Below are positions 24,662-33,262 of a stretch of DNA of 47,698 nucleotides, in pieces. A program made the translations under genes and the position numbers. This DNA is from Candidatus Zixiibacteriota bacterium (GTDB lineage: Bacteria; Zixibacteria; MSB-5A5; CAIYYT01). Position 1 is the first letter of the stretch. Each line of letters starts with the position of its first letter. The stretch lies in contig JADYYF010000052.1 of NCBI GenBank assembly GCA_020853795.1, forward strand, positions 1-47,698, in the 5' to 3' direction. Under the pieces are notes generated by a model that had not been told where the DNA came from, did not search any database, and saw only the letters and a list, made by a program, of their open reading frames with translations.

Positions 24662-25108
24662 ATGCTGACGACGATCGAAAAAGTGATTCTGTTGCAGGCG
24701 GTGGATGTCTTCGCCGATGTACCCACGGCCAATCTGGCCTATATCGCCGCCATTGCCGAAGAGGTCAGCTTCGCGGCCGGTACGACAATCTTCAGCGAAG
24801 GTGATCCGGCGACGGCCATGTTCTTCGTCCTCGACGGCCGCGTCAGTCTGCAGCGCGACGGCAACGAAATTGCCGTGGCGGAAGCCAACCAGGGTTTCGG
24901 CGTCTGGGCACTGTTCGACGAAGAGCGGCGCGTGGTCACCGCCACCACCGTCACCACTGTGCGCCTGTTGCGGATCGAAAGTGAGAGCTTTGCCGAAATC
25001 CTTGCCGACCACGCCGAAATCGCCCAGTTCCTCCTCAAGACCCTGACGCGGCGGCTGCGCAGCATTATGGAGCGCCTGCAACTGGAGCATGGCCGCCGTC
25101 CGGCTTGA
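24662..25108 (+). CDS. Cyclic-nucleotide-binding-fold protein (CRP-like effector domain, no HTH)
   Basis: The protein has 148 residues from ATG at 24662; a GTG codon lies directly before it. It is a single cNMP-binding fold: VDVFADVPTANLAYIAA, FSEGDPATAMFFVLDGRVSL, then the position of the phosphate-binding cassette FGVWALFDEERRVVTATT, and the final helix. The usual Glu of the FGExALL cassette and the Arg of R(S/A)A are not in the standard places (VWALFDEERR), so binding of cAMP or cGMP is doubtful. It has no DNA-binding domain and so is not the regulator of the CRP-like sites in this window. As part of the transporter-HEAT run it may gate or regulate that transporter. Confidence 0.82.
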   Translation: MLTTIEKVILLQAVDVFADVPTANLAYIAAIAEEVSFAAGTTIFSEGDPATAMFFVLDGRVSLQRDGNEIAVAEANQGFGVWALFDEERRVVTATTVTTVRLLRIESESFAEILADHAEIAQFLLKTLTRRLRSIMERLQLEHGRRPA

Positions 25109-25143
25109 CATTTGCCCCGTCAAGCATTACCAATTCAAACGGA

Positions 25144-26370
25144 ATGTCGAAGGATAAGGCTGATATCAAGAACCCAGTTAATCCACCTTCGGTCATGATT
25201 GTGGATGACGAGGAAATCGTCCTGACCAGCCTGCAGTCGTTGCTGCGGCTGGACACCGACTATCGCGTCGTCACTTTTCGCTCGCCCGTCGAGGCGCTGG
25301 CGGAGCTGCAGAAACATCCGGTTGACGCCGTCATCTCCGATTTTCTGATGCCGCAAATGAACGGCCTGCAATTCCTCGCCGAGGTCAAGCGCCTGTATCC
25401 CTCCGTGCCGCGCATCCTGCTGACCGGCTATGCCGACAAGGGCAACGCAATTAATGCCATCAATGAAGTGGGTCTGTATCAGTACATCGAGAAGCCATGG
25501 GACAACGATCACATCAAGCTGGTGCTGCGCAATAGCCTGGCGACGAAGTCGCTGGAGGAGACACTGCAACAGAAATTGCGCGAGCTGGACGAGGTGCTGC
25601 GCCATCGCGATGCCCTCGCCACCCGCGAAGGGATGCTGCGGCAGGAGCTCGATCTGGCGCGACAGGTGCAACAAAACCTGCTGCCGCGGCGACTTCCGGA
25701 GGCCAACGGATTGCGCATTGCCGCCAAGTACGAGCCGGTGCTCGAAATCGGCGGCGACTACTACGATATTCAGGAACTCGACGAGAGTCGGCTCGGGATC
25801 CTGGTTGCCGATGCCACCGGCCACGGCATCCAGGCGGCACTCAGTACGGCGTTGCTCAAATTCGCGTTCAGTACGTTGATCAAATCCGGTCAATCGCTGC
25901 CGGAAATCGTTACCGGCATGAATGAGATCCTGGGGCGCGGCCTGCCGGAAAATTCCTTTGTCGCGGCGATCGTCGCGATTCTGGACAAACGGCAGAAGTC
26001 GGTCGAGATCATCAACGCCGGGCTGCCGCATCCGCTGATCTGGCGGCGCGCCGCCACCACAGTCGAGCGGGTCGCCGCCAACGGGTTGTTCCTCGGCATC
26101 GACCTGCCCCTGAGCTACTGCGCCAGCGAAGCGACCACCGTCTCGCTCGGGCCGGGTGATCGTTTACTGCTGTACAGCGACGGCCTCAGCGAAGTGCCCG
26201 GCCGGGACGGCCGCTTCTTCGGCGATGCCACCATGATCGAGGAAATCGAACGACACGCCGCCACTCCACTGGAACAACTGCTCGATTGGCTGCTGCAGTC
26301 CTCGCGCGAGTTCTGCGACGGCTCGCAGGAACCTGACGACACAACCATTGTTGCAATAGAGACAATTTGA
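25144..26370 (+). CDS. Response regulator with PP2C-type (RsbU/SpoIIE) phosphatase output
   Basis: The protein has 408 residues from ATG at 25144; a TTG at 25105 overlapping the previous stop is the alternative. The receiver (about 15-135) has VDDEE, phospho-acceptor Asp in VISDFLMPQMNG, Thr in LLTGYAD and Lys in IEKPWD. A coiled coil (about 140-185) leads into a SpoIIE/PP2C domain (about 200-405) with metal ligands in IGGDYYD, LVADATGHG, LLLYSDGLSE and PDDTTIVA. Such proteins dephosphorylate anti-sigma-factor antagonists or similar partners when the receiver is phosphorylated. No anti-sigma factor or antagonist is encoded nearby. Its receiver is strikingly similar to that of the next gene. 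Confidence 0.93.
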   Translation: MSKDKADIKNPVNPPSVMIVDDEEIVLTSLQSLLRLDTDYRVVTFRSPVEALAELQKHPVDAVISDFLMPQMNGLQFLAEVKRLYPSVPRILLTGYADKGNAINAINEVGLYQYIEKPWDNDHIKLVLRNSLATKSLEETLQQKLRELDEVLRHRDALATREGMLRQELDLARQVQQNLLPRRLPEANGLRIAAKYEPVLEIGGDYYDIQELDESRLGILVADATGHGIQAALSTALLKFAFSTLIKSGQSLPEIVTGMNEILGRGLPENSFVAAIVAILDKRQKSVEIINAGLPHPLIWRRAATTVERVAANGLFLGIDLPLSYCASEATTVSLGPGDRLLLYSDGLSEVPGRDGRFFGDATMIEEIERHAATPLEQLLDWLLQSSREFCDGSQEPDDTTIVAIETI

Positions 26371-26389
26371 TTGGATTCGGAGTCTGACT

Positions 26390-26893
26390 ATGTCGAATAC
26401 TGCCAAAGATTCTTCCGCTCTCGATAAACGCGAGACCATCGTTATCGTCGATGACGAGGAGATGGTCATTACCAGCCTGAGCTCCTTCCTGAGTCTGGAA
26501 ACGGAATACAACGTCAAAGCTTTCACTTCCGTGCAACAGGCGCTCGAATTCATCGGCGCCAATGATGTCGATCTCGTCATGTCCGACTATCTGATGCCGG
26601 AGATGGACGGCATCACGTTTCTGGCCAAGGTCCGCGACCTCAAACCGCAGGTACCGCGCATTATCCTGACCGGCTACGCCGACAAGGAGAACGCCATCAA
26701 AGCAATCAACGAGGTCGGCCTGTTCCAGTACCTGGAAAAGCCGTGGGATAACGACGATATCCTCATTGTCCTGCGCAACGGCCTCGAACGCAACAAGCTG
26801 ATGAAAAAGCTGCAGGAAAAGATCGACGAGATCAACCGCGCCTATGCCGAACTTCAGGTGCTGCAGCGCGAAATCGTCAAAGCGTTCGTCTGA
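26390..26893 (+). CDS. Stand-alone response regulator (RpfG-type receiver)
   Basis: The protein has 167 residues from ATG at 26390, 19 nt after the phosphatase gene. It is a receiver domain (VDDEEMV, Asp in LVMSDYLMPEMDG, Thr in IILTGYAD, Lys in LEKPWDNDD) followed by a C-terminal coiled coil of about 30 residues and no output domain. The stretch VPRIILTGYADKENAIKAIN is nearly the same as in the preceding PP2C regulator, so the pair looks like a duplication. It may compete for phosphate or act as a single-domain adaptor for the large hybrid kinase encoded upstream. Confidence 0.9.
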   Translation: MSNTAKDSSALDKRETIVIVDDEEMVITSLSSFLSLETEYNVKAFTSVQQALEFIGANDVDLVMSDYLMPEMDGITFLAKVRDLKPQVPRIILTGYADKENAIKAINEVGLFQYLEKPWDNDDILIVLRNGLERNKLMKKLQEKIDEINRAYAELQVLQREIVKAFV

Positions 26894-26902
26894 CCCCCTA
26901 AC

Positions 26903-26945
26903 CGGGTTCTGCCCGAGAATTAGCGCGGTATTAACACCCCGCTAA
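26903..26945 (+). terminator. Terminator-like hairpins after the response regulator
   Basis: Two short inverted repeats follow the stop at 26893: CGGG/CCCG (26903-26906/26912-26915) and TTAGCG/CGCTAA (26920-26925/26940-26945). Neither has a U-rich tail, so they may be weak or Rho-assisted terminators. A further small stem CTGTCT/AGACAG (26970-26975/26981-26986) lies in the leader of the receptor gene. Confidence 0.35.
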
Positions 26946-27033
26946 CAGCCGCTTCTACCTTTGCTCCGTCTGTCTGGAGAAGACAGCTCGTCCGGCGCCC
27001 GTCGCGCTGGGCTAAGACTAACGGAGGGAAGGA

Positions 27034-29994
27034 ATGGAAGCAACCTTATCGACCACACGGCGGCCCCGGGCCAGCCGATTCTTCAGTATCGCATTCGCTA
27101 CGTTTGTCGTCTTGCTGCTGTGCGGCTGGTGGAGTAACGTCGCGGCGCAATCGCCAACGACCGGTCGCATCATGGGAAAAGTCGTTACCCGCGACACCGG
27201 TGAGCCACTCATCGGCGCCAGTGTCATGATCGACGGCACCAAACTCGGCGCGATGGCCGATCTTGACGGCAACTACATCCTTAACAATGTACCGCTCGGT
27301 GTCCACCGCCTGATTGTCTCGGCGATCGGTCATACGCGAACGATCATCGACAGCGTTACGGTCGAAGCCGGCCAGACGGCCAAGCTGGATTTTGGCCTGA
27401 AGTCGGAAGCCGTCGTCGGCCAGGACGTTGTTGTCGAAGCCGCCCGCGTCAAAGACACCGAAGCCGCTTTGCTGAATCTGCGGCAGCAAGCCCCGGCGGC
27501 GCAGGATGCTATCAGCTCCGAAGTCATGTCGCGATCCGGTGCCAGTGATGCCGCCGCTGCTTTGACGCGCGTCACCGGTTCCAGCGTGATCGATGGCCGC
27601 ACCGCCGTGGTTCGCGGTCTGTCGGGTCGCTACTCCAATACCCAGTTGAACGGAGCGCAACTCCCCAGCACCGATCCGGACAAGCCCGCCGTCCAATTGG
27701 ACTTGATTCCGGCCGGATTGCTCGACAATATCACCGTCCAGAAAACCTTCACCCCTGACCGGCAGGGCAATTTCTCCGGCGGCGCCATCAATCTGAGCAC
27801 CAAGGATCTTCCCGAGCGGATGACGCTCAAGTTCAGTTCTTCCGTGTCCTGCAATTCGAATGTCTCACTCCATGACGGCGTGCTGACACACTCGAGTGGT
27901 CCCAAGGAGTGGCTGGGCTTTGACGATGGTTTCCGCAGCGCACCTGCGGAGATCGTCGACTCAAGTTTCCGTACCCCCGGCTACACGACCGTCGGCGACA
28001 GTCGCAACGCCGCCGGCGCCGAATACCTCGACCGCATTGCCAAGGCGCTGAGCCGCGACTTCGCCTTCACCGAGCGCCGGGCTCCGCTCAATCAAGGCTA
28101 TGGCCTGTCGTTCGGAAATCTCTACCAGCTCTTCAATCGCCCGCTCGGCGTCCTCGGTTCGCTCACCTACAGCCGCAATAACAGCTACAGCGGTGACGGC
28201 ATCTACCGGCGTTATGAAGTTGAGCGGATCGGCACCGAAGTGACCGGGCTCGGCACCTATCTTGACTACGCCGATCGAAAAGCTTCCGAGGAAGTACTCT
28301 GGGGCGGTCTGCTGACCGCCAACCTGCTGCTCAGTCCCAACCACCGACTGCGCTTCAGCTTCAATCGCAACCAGCACGGCGAGAAGATTTCGCGCCAGGT
28401 GGAAGGCATCTACACCAGTTACACCGTGGAAGCCGGTCAGCGGCTGCGCAGCCATGTCTGGCAGTACACCGAGCGCTCCATGCAGGCCCTGCAGTACGGC
28501 GGCGAGCACTCGGTCAAACTCCCGCTCTTGAACCGCACCCGCATCGAATGGAGTGCCTCGACGAGCCGCAACCGGCAGGACGACCCTGACCTGCGCTTCT
28601 GGACCGATATCGCCAACTATGACGAAAATGACAGCCTGATCTCGGCCGGCATCGTTACCGGGTTTCCTTACCCGACTCACTTCTTCCGCTACCTCACGGA
28701 AACCAATCGCGAGTACAAAGTTGACTTTTCGGTTCCGATCGAATTTGCCAATCCCGGTTCGAAACTGCGCTTCGGAACAGCAATCTTTGACAAGTCGCGC
28801 AGCCAGGACAACTGGTTGATCCGACTGAATCCCTCCGAGCGACCCGACCTGTTCTCGTCCTACAACGGCGATCCCGGCTCCATCCTGACCGACGACAAGA
28901 TCGGCAAGATTGATTCCACTTTCAACAGCTACACCAATTCGTGGAATTACCTCTGGGGCATTGTGCCGGAGAATCTGACCCAGAAAGCGGATGTCTATCG
29001 CGGTGACCAGGATATCCTCGCCTTCTACGGCATGCTCGACTGGAAATTGACCTCGCGCTTTGATCTGATTGCCGGAGCACGGCTCGAGCACACCGACCAG
29101 TGGGTTGAAACCATTGACACGACATCGCTCGATTTCCGTGGCGCCTATAACGTCTCCGATTGGTTGCCCTCCGTCAATCTCGTCTATCACGCCCAGCCCG
29201 ACATGAATTTGCGCGGCGCCTTCAGCATCACCACCGCGCGCCCGACGATTCGCGAGATGGCCCCCTTCTACAGCTACGAATTCCTGACCGGCAATAACAA
29301 CATCGGCAACCCGCGCCTCACCCGTACCCTGATTCGCAACTGGGATTTGCGCTGGGAGTGGTTTACGCGGCCGGGCGAAGTGATCGCTGTCAGTGGCTTC
29401 TACAAACACTTCTCCGACCCGATCGAGCGCTTCAATCTCTCCGAGAACGGCGATATCAGCTTCCTGAATGTCTCGCGCGCACTCGTCTACGGTGCGGAGT
29501 TCGAGGTTCGCCGCCGCCTGGATCATACCGGCATCGCCCCGCTCCGGAACTTGCAGCTCGGCGCCAACCTGACGATTGTCCAGTCCGAGGTTGACATCGA
29601 CGCCCGCGAACTCGCGTACCGTCTGAGCAACGGCTTGACCGACTCCACCGAAACCAAGCGCCCGTTCGGCGGCCAGTCACCATATGTCCTTAACTTCGAC
29701 ATCGCTTACACCAGTCCGGGCGCGACCACCGAGATCGCTTTCTTCTACAACATCTTCGGCGACCGCCTGGCCGAGGTCGGCTATCAAGCGCCCGATATCT
29801 TCGAGAAGTCTCGCCAGCAGGCGGATCTGTCGATCATGCAGCGCGTCTTTGGTCCGCTGACCGCACGATTTGCCGCCAAGAACCTCTTCAATGAAGACCG
29901 CAAGCTCATTCAGACGGCCGCCGGCAAGGAGTACATCCGCTCGCTCAGCCGCGAAGGCCGAACTTATACAATCGGCTTGTCCTACTCGCTATAG
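27034..29994 (+). CDS. TonB-dependent outer-membrane receptor with N-terminal CarboxypepD-reg-like domain
   Basis: The protein has 986 residues from ATG at 27034, preceded by GGAGGGAAGGA. A long signal peptide (hydrophobic about residues 18-38, ending NVAAQS) is followed by a carboxypeptidase-regulatory-like domain (GRIMGKVVTRDTGEPLIGAS, about 45-125), a plug domain (about 130-300, with VRGLSGRYSNTQLNGAQLPS and TFTPDRQGNFSGGAINLSTK) and a 22-stranded-type barrel to the end (TIGLSYSL). This is the Bacteroidetes-like receptor layout. No TonB, ExbB or ExbD is encoded in the window. The substrate is unknown; the next gene encodes a secreted beta-helix protein and may be its partner. Confidence 0.93.
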   Translation: MEATLSTTRRPRASRFFSIAFATFVVLLLCGWWSNVAAQSPTTGRIMGKVVTRDTGEPLIGASVMIDGTKLGAMADLDGNYILNNVPLGVHRLIVSAIGHTRTIIDSVTVEAGQTAKLDFGLKSEAVVGQDVVVEAARVKDTEAALLNLRQQAPAAQDAISSEVMSRSGASDAAAALTRVTGSSVIDGRTAVVRGLSGRYSNTQLNGAQLPSTDPDKPAVQLDLIPAGLLDNITVQKTFTPDRQGNFSGGAINLSTKDLPERMTLKFSSSVSCNSNVSLHDGVLTHSSGPKEWLGFDDGFRSAPAEIVDSSFRTPGYTTVGDSRNAAGAEYLDRIAKALSRDFAFTERRAPLNQGYGLSFGNLYQLFNRPLGVLGSLTYSRNNSYSGDGIYRRYEVERIGTEVTGLGTYLDYADRKASEEVLWGGLLTANLLLSPNHRLRFSFNRNQHGEKISRQVEGIYTSYTVEAGQRLRSHVWQYTERSMQALQYGGEHSVKLPLLNRTRIEWSASTSRNRQDDPDLRFWTDIANYDENDSLISAGIVTGFPYPTHFFRYLTETNREYKVDFSVPIEFANPGSKLRFGTAIFDKSRSQDNWLIRLNPSERPDLFSSYNGDPGSILTDDKIGKIDSTFNSYTNSWNYLWGIVPENLTQKADVYRGDQDILAFYGMLDWKLTSRFDLIAGARLEHTDQWVETIDTTSLDFRGAYNVSDWLPSVNLVYHAQPDMNLRGAFSITTARPTIREMAPFYSYEFLTGNNNIGNPRLTRTLIRNWDLRWEWFTRPGEVIAVSGFYKHFSDPIERFNLSENGDISFLNVSRALVYGAEFEVRRRLDHTGIAPLRNLQLGANLTIVQSEVDIDARELAYRLSNGLTDSTETKRPFGGQSPYVLNFDIAYTSPGATTEIAFFYNIFGDRLAEVGYQAPDIFEKSRQQADLSIMQRVFGPLTARFAAKNLFNEDRKLIQTAAGKEYIRSLSREGRTYTIGLSYSL

Positions 29995-30208
29995 CCGCAC
30001 TCCGAGAACTAATCGGCACCTCATCGCATCCTAACCGAGAGGCGCCATTCTTCTTGCGGATATGGTTGAACGTTACACCAGCGCAAAACCCGCACGTATG
30101 CTTCTCCGCGAGCTCCCGGCGACCTCGCCGCTCAAGAATCTCCGGGTGCCGCGCGCATCCACTCGATTTCGATTTGTGACCCAAGTTGCGAACCAAGAAA
30201 GGAAAATT

Positions 30209-32026
30209 ATGAACAGGAGGAAATCCGTGTATCGTCTGTTCTTGTTGCCACTGACTCTGCTCCTCATGATGGCGAGTTGGGCCTTCGGACAGTGCATAAT
30301 CGAGCCCGGTAAAACCCAGGTCTTAGTACCGATCGGCGACATCACGACCGATCAAACCTGGACTGCCGGCAACGTCTACGTGCTGCAAGGGCCGACCTAC
30401 GTGGTCTCCGGCGTCACGCTAACCATCCAGCCCGGTACCGTGATCAAGGGCATCACCGGTCTGCCGGCCGGATCAGTCGCCTCGCTCATCATCGAGCGCG
30501 GCGCGCAGATTATCGCCAATGGCACCGAGCAAGCGCCGATCATCTTCACCGCCTGCACCGACGACCTGAACGATCCGACCGATCTGGATCGCTCCAATCG
30601 CGGTCTCTGGGGCTCGCTGATCATCCTCGGCAACGCCCCGATCAATGGCACGGTCACCCCGCCGAATACGTGCGCGACCAACTTCATCGAAGGCATCCCA
30701 CCATCGCCAAAAACCGAATATGGTGGCTGCGATGCCTTCGACAATTCCGGCATCCTGCGCTACGTGCAACTCAAGCACGGCGGTTCGATCATCGGCGCCG
30801 CCAATGAAATCAACGGCCTCACCCTCGGCGGCGTCGGCTCCGGAACGACGATCGAGTACGTTGAAGTCTTCGCCAATCTGGATGACGGCTTCGAGTTCTT
30901 CGGCGGAACCGTGAATTGCCGTTATCTCATCTCGGCTTTCAACGACGACGATGCTTTCGATTGGGACCAAGGCTACTCCGGCAAGTTGCAATTCTTGTTC
31001 TGCATCTACGACTCGACCAACGGCGATCGCGCCTTCGAAATCGACAGTGATGATGGCAACGCCGATACGCAGCCGTACGCCCGCCCGACCGTCTACAATG
31101 TGACCGCGTTCGGTCGCGGGGAAGTGCTCACGACCGCGCCGTCTAACCAAAATGCCGCCATTCATTCCAAAGAGAACAATGCCGGTCACTTCCGAAACTC
31201 GATCTTCTACGAATGGCCGCGTAATGGCATCTTCATCGAAGATCAATCCGGCCCGTCGTTCAGCCTGAATCCGATTCCCGACTGCTCGATCCTCGGTGGC
31301 CAGATCGACGCCGAATATCACAGCCGCTGTCTCACCGGCCCGTTCACCAACCCGAATTGGGTCGGGGGTTACAGCAATCAGAATCCAGTCTTCGCAGTGT
31401 CCAACTTCGATGTCTTCGGTACCATCTGGTGTGCGATTAACAGCGCGGCGATCACGCCCACCCTCGTGGCCAGTTCGCAATCCTGGACCGAACAGCGCCT
31501 CTTCACTGATTATCCGTCACTCGGTGGCGCTATCGCCGGTGTCCCCGGCGGAGCTTGGGACAACGTCATCGAAAACCCGATCTTCGCCGGCAATAATCGG
31601 GCCAAGAGCCGCTTCTCTGGACAAAACGCTCTGGACCCGCGCCCGGCCGTCGGCGGACCGGCATTTTCGATTGGACTAAAGGACGCGCCGGCCGAAGATC
31701 CTTGGTTCCAATCCGCACCGTATGCCGGGGCGTTCAATGCCACCAACAATTGGATGATGAACTGGACAAATCTCTGGTTTGCCGACTACCTCAATGAAGG
31801 TCCGGCCGTCAGCGGAAAGTGCGGCGATGCCGACTGCAGCGGTGCATACTCGATCTCCGATGCGGTCTACCTCATCAACTACATTTTTGCCGGCGGCCCG
31901 GCGCCGTGCTCCCCGCTAAACGGCGACGCCGATGTCAGCGGCTCAGTCTCAATCTCCGATGCCGTGTACCTCATTAACTACATCTTCGCCGGCGGCCCGG
32001 CACCGGCCTGTCCAAATTGCAGCTAA
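30209..32026 (+). CDS. Secreted beta-helix-like protein with C-terminal dockerin-type repeats
   Basis: The protein has 605 residues from ATG at 30209 (AGAAAGGAAA upstream). A GTG at 30227, with AGGAGG 6 nt before it, is a credible rival and also leaves a signal peptide (cleavage near AFGQ). The body has Gly- and Asn-rich short strands typical of a right-handed parallel beta-helix (VVSGVTLTIQPGTVIKGITG, GLWGSLIILGNAPINGTV, LTLGGVGSGTTIEYVEVF). The C-terminus holds two dockerin-type I repeats (CGDADCSGAYSISDAVYLIN and NGDADVSGSVSISDAVYLIN) with Ca-loop residues D-x-D-x-S and a downstream D. No enzymatic motif is recognised. The gene follows the TonB-dependent receptor by about 215 nt on the same strand; pairing of the two is inferred. 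Confidence 0.82.
   Translation: MNRRKSVYRLFLLPLTLLLMMASWAFGQCIIEPGKTQVLVPIGDITTDQTWTAGNVYVLQGPTYVVSGVTLTIQPGTVIKGITGLPAGSVASLIIERGAQIIANGTEQAPIIFTACTDDLNDPTDLDRSNRGLWGSLIILGNAPINGTVTPPNTCATNFIEGIPPSPKTEYGGCDAFDNSGILRYVQLKHGGSIIGAANEINGLTLGGVGSGTTIEYVEVFANLDDGFEFFGGTVNCRYLISAFNDDDAFDWDQGYSGKLQFLFCIYDSTNGDRAFEIDSDDGNADTQPYARPTVYNVTAFGRGEVLTTAPSNQNAAIHSKENNAGHFRNSIFYEWPRNGIFIEDQSGPSFSLNPIPDCSILGGQIDAEYHSRCLTGPFTNPNWVGGYSNQNPVFAVSNFDVFGTIWCAINSAAITPTLVASSQSWTEQRLFTDYPSLGGAIAGVPGGAWDNVIENPIFAGNNRAKSRFSGQNALDPRPAVGGPAFSIGLKDAPAEDPWFQSAPYAGAFNATNNWMMNWTNLWFADYLNEGPAVSGKCGDADCSGAYSISDAVYLINYIFAGGPAPCSPLNGDADVSGSVSISDAVYLINYIFAGGPAPACPNCS
31820..32005 (+). repeat. Tandem dockerin-encoding repeat
   Basis: Two units, 31820-31906 and 31919-32005, encode nearly identical 29-residue dockerin repeats ending NYIFAGGPAP. 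DNA identity is high but many third codon positions differ, so the duplication is old and kept by selection on protein sequence. Confidence 0.85.
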
Positions 32027-32055
32027 CGACTTGTTGCCTCACTATTTCGACGAAT

Positions 32056-32081
32056 GGGCGGAGAATCATGGTTCTCCGCCC
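32056..32081 (+). terminator. Hairpin terminator after the dockerin protein gene
   Basis: GGGCGGAGAA (32056-32065) and TTCTCCGCCC (32072-32081) form a perfect 10-bp stem with a 6-nt loop, 29 nt after the stop codon. A true U-tract is missing (TCGCCATTATT follows), but the stem is strong and the position is right. Confidence 0.6.
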
Positions 32082-32290
32082 TCGCCATTATTGGACAAAT
32101 TCCGATAGCTTTTGACGTCTTTCAAGGTTCATTCTTTACCCTCCAAATCTGATACTATTTGTTATATTTTTCACGATCTGAGCCGATAGACACTAATAGC
32201 AAAATAGGATGATTTGTCTACTTTTTGCTTGACATTGATATGCCCAGAAGCTATTTATGCGAGCAGAAACAGGAGAAGAAGCGCCGATCA

Positions 32291-32340
32291 TGTGAATTAT
32301 TTCACAAATAGTATTGGTTCGGTGTCGTACGATTACAGGA
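32291..32340 (+). promoter_or_regulatory. CRP/HcpR-like operator and class II promoter of the redox operon
   Basis: TGTGAATTATTTCACA (32291-32306) is a perfect 6-bp inverted repeat and differs at one base from the site at 10925-10940. A -10-like TACGAT (32328-32333) would start transcription near 32340. The centre of the palindrome (32298.5) would then be at -41.5, the classic class II activator position. The ribosome site AGAGGTGA follows at 32343-32350 before the ATG at 32357. Confidence 0.65.
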
Positions 32341-32356
32341 ATAGAGGTGATACAGT

Positions 32357-33262
32357 ATGGCATTTACACGTCGGGATCTCTTTAAGCTGGCTGCTGCGGG
32401 AAGTGTCTCCGTCCTGGCAGGGAAGCTTGAAGCAAAACAGGATGAGTTTGCGCTTGATTGCAGTCAGACTTATGGCGTGCTCGTTGACACCGTTGTCTGC
32501 ATCGGCTGTCGCAAATGCGAGTGGGCCTGCAATAATGAACACAAACTCGCGAATAAACCACTGACAGCTTTTGACGACAAATCGGTATTTCAGGGGCACC
32601 GTCGCCCGAATGACAATGCCTATACTGTCGTCAATGAGTTCCACGACCCGCAGACATCAAAGGCCTTCACTATGAAAGTGCAGTGCATGCACTGCAATCG
32701 CCCGGCCTGCGTCTCCGCCTGCATCGTCGGCGCACTCCAGAAGAACAAGAGCGGCTCGGTCGATTACGACGCGTGGAAATGCATCGGCTGTCGCTATTGC
32801 ATGGTTGCCTGCCCGTTCCAAATTCCAGCTTACGAGTACCGTGAAGCCCTCAAGCCGCGCGTGATGAAATGTACATTCTGCGCTCACCGGCTGGAAGAGG
32901 GTAAGATGCCGGCCTGCGTCGGCATCTGTCCCAACGAGGCCTTGACCTTCGGTACCCGACAAGAATTGATCGAAGTCGCCAAGGAACGCATCAAGGCCAA
33001 GCCGGATCGTTACTACAATCATATTTACGGCGAAACGGAAGCCGGCGGCACCAGTTGGATGTACCTCGCGCCGGTCGACTTCGTCCACACCGAGTTGCCC
33101 AAGCTCAACAGCCGGCCCATTCCGGAAACGACTGAAACCATCCAGCACGGTATCTTCAAGTCCTTCGTTCCGCCGCTGGCGCTGTACGGATTTCTCGGCC
33201 TGATCATGTATTCGATGCGCGACAATAAGGAAGACAAGGAGTCGGAAAATGACCGCTCATGA
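32357..33262 (+). CDS. Tat-exported ferredoxin-like subunit with four [4Fe-4S] clusters and C-terminal membrane anchor
   Basis: The protein has 301 residues from ATG at 32357. The N-terminus is a Tat signal (TRRDLFKLAAAGSVSVLAG). Four Cys sets follow: CIGCRKCEWAC, CMHCNRPACVSAC, CIGCRYCMVAC and CTFC...CVGIC. This is the HybA/DsrO/NrfC-type electron-transfer subunit. Residues about 265-290 (FVPPLALYGFLGLIMYSM) form a transmembrane anchor, as in HybA. It overlaps the NrfD/HybB-like gene by 14 nt. Together they form a periplasm-facing quinone oxidoreductase module; similar Fe-S plus NrfD plus multiheme sets occur in Hmc and in Geobacter Cbc complexes. Confidence 0.93.
   Translation: MAFTRRDLFKLAAAGSVSVLAGKLEAKQDEFALDCSQTYGVLVDTVVCIGCRKCEWACNNEHKLANKPLTAFDDKSVFQGHRRPNDNAYTVVNEFHDPQTSKAFTMKVQCMHCNRPACVSACIVGALQKNKSGSVDYDAWKCIGCRYCMVACPFQIPAYEYREALKPRVMKCTFCAHRLEEGKMPACVGICPNEALTFGTRQELIEVAKERIKAKPDRYYNHIYGETEAGGTSWMYLAPVDFVHTELPKLNSRPIPETTETIQHGIFKSFVPPLALYGFLGLIMYSMRDNKEDKESENDRS

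Larger units (their letters stand above)
32027..32356. other. Non-coding region upstream of the NrfD-type redox operon
   Basis: No gene is visible in this AT-rich stretch. It contains the terminator-like hairpin at 32056-32081, a possible but weak sigma-70-like pair (TTGACA at 32229-32234 and TATTTA at 32252-32257, 17 bp apart), and the CRP-like palindrome at 32291-32306 directly before the redox operon. Confidence 0.6.

Noticed and set aside
24662-25108. The cNMP-fold protein as the regulator of the CRP-like sites
   Set aside because: It has no helix-turn-helix domain and a degenerate phosphate-binding cassette, so it cannot be a CRP-type transcription factor.
27961-29526. A 521-residue minus-strand frame inside the TonB-dependent receptor gene
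   Set aside because: It is an antisense shadow in GC-rich coding DNA. The receptor frame has plug and barrel signatures over the same bases.
31820-32005. The direct repeat as a mobile-element or CRISPR-like repeat
   Set aside because: The two units lie in frame within one gene, encode dockerin repeats, and differ mainly at third codon positions.
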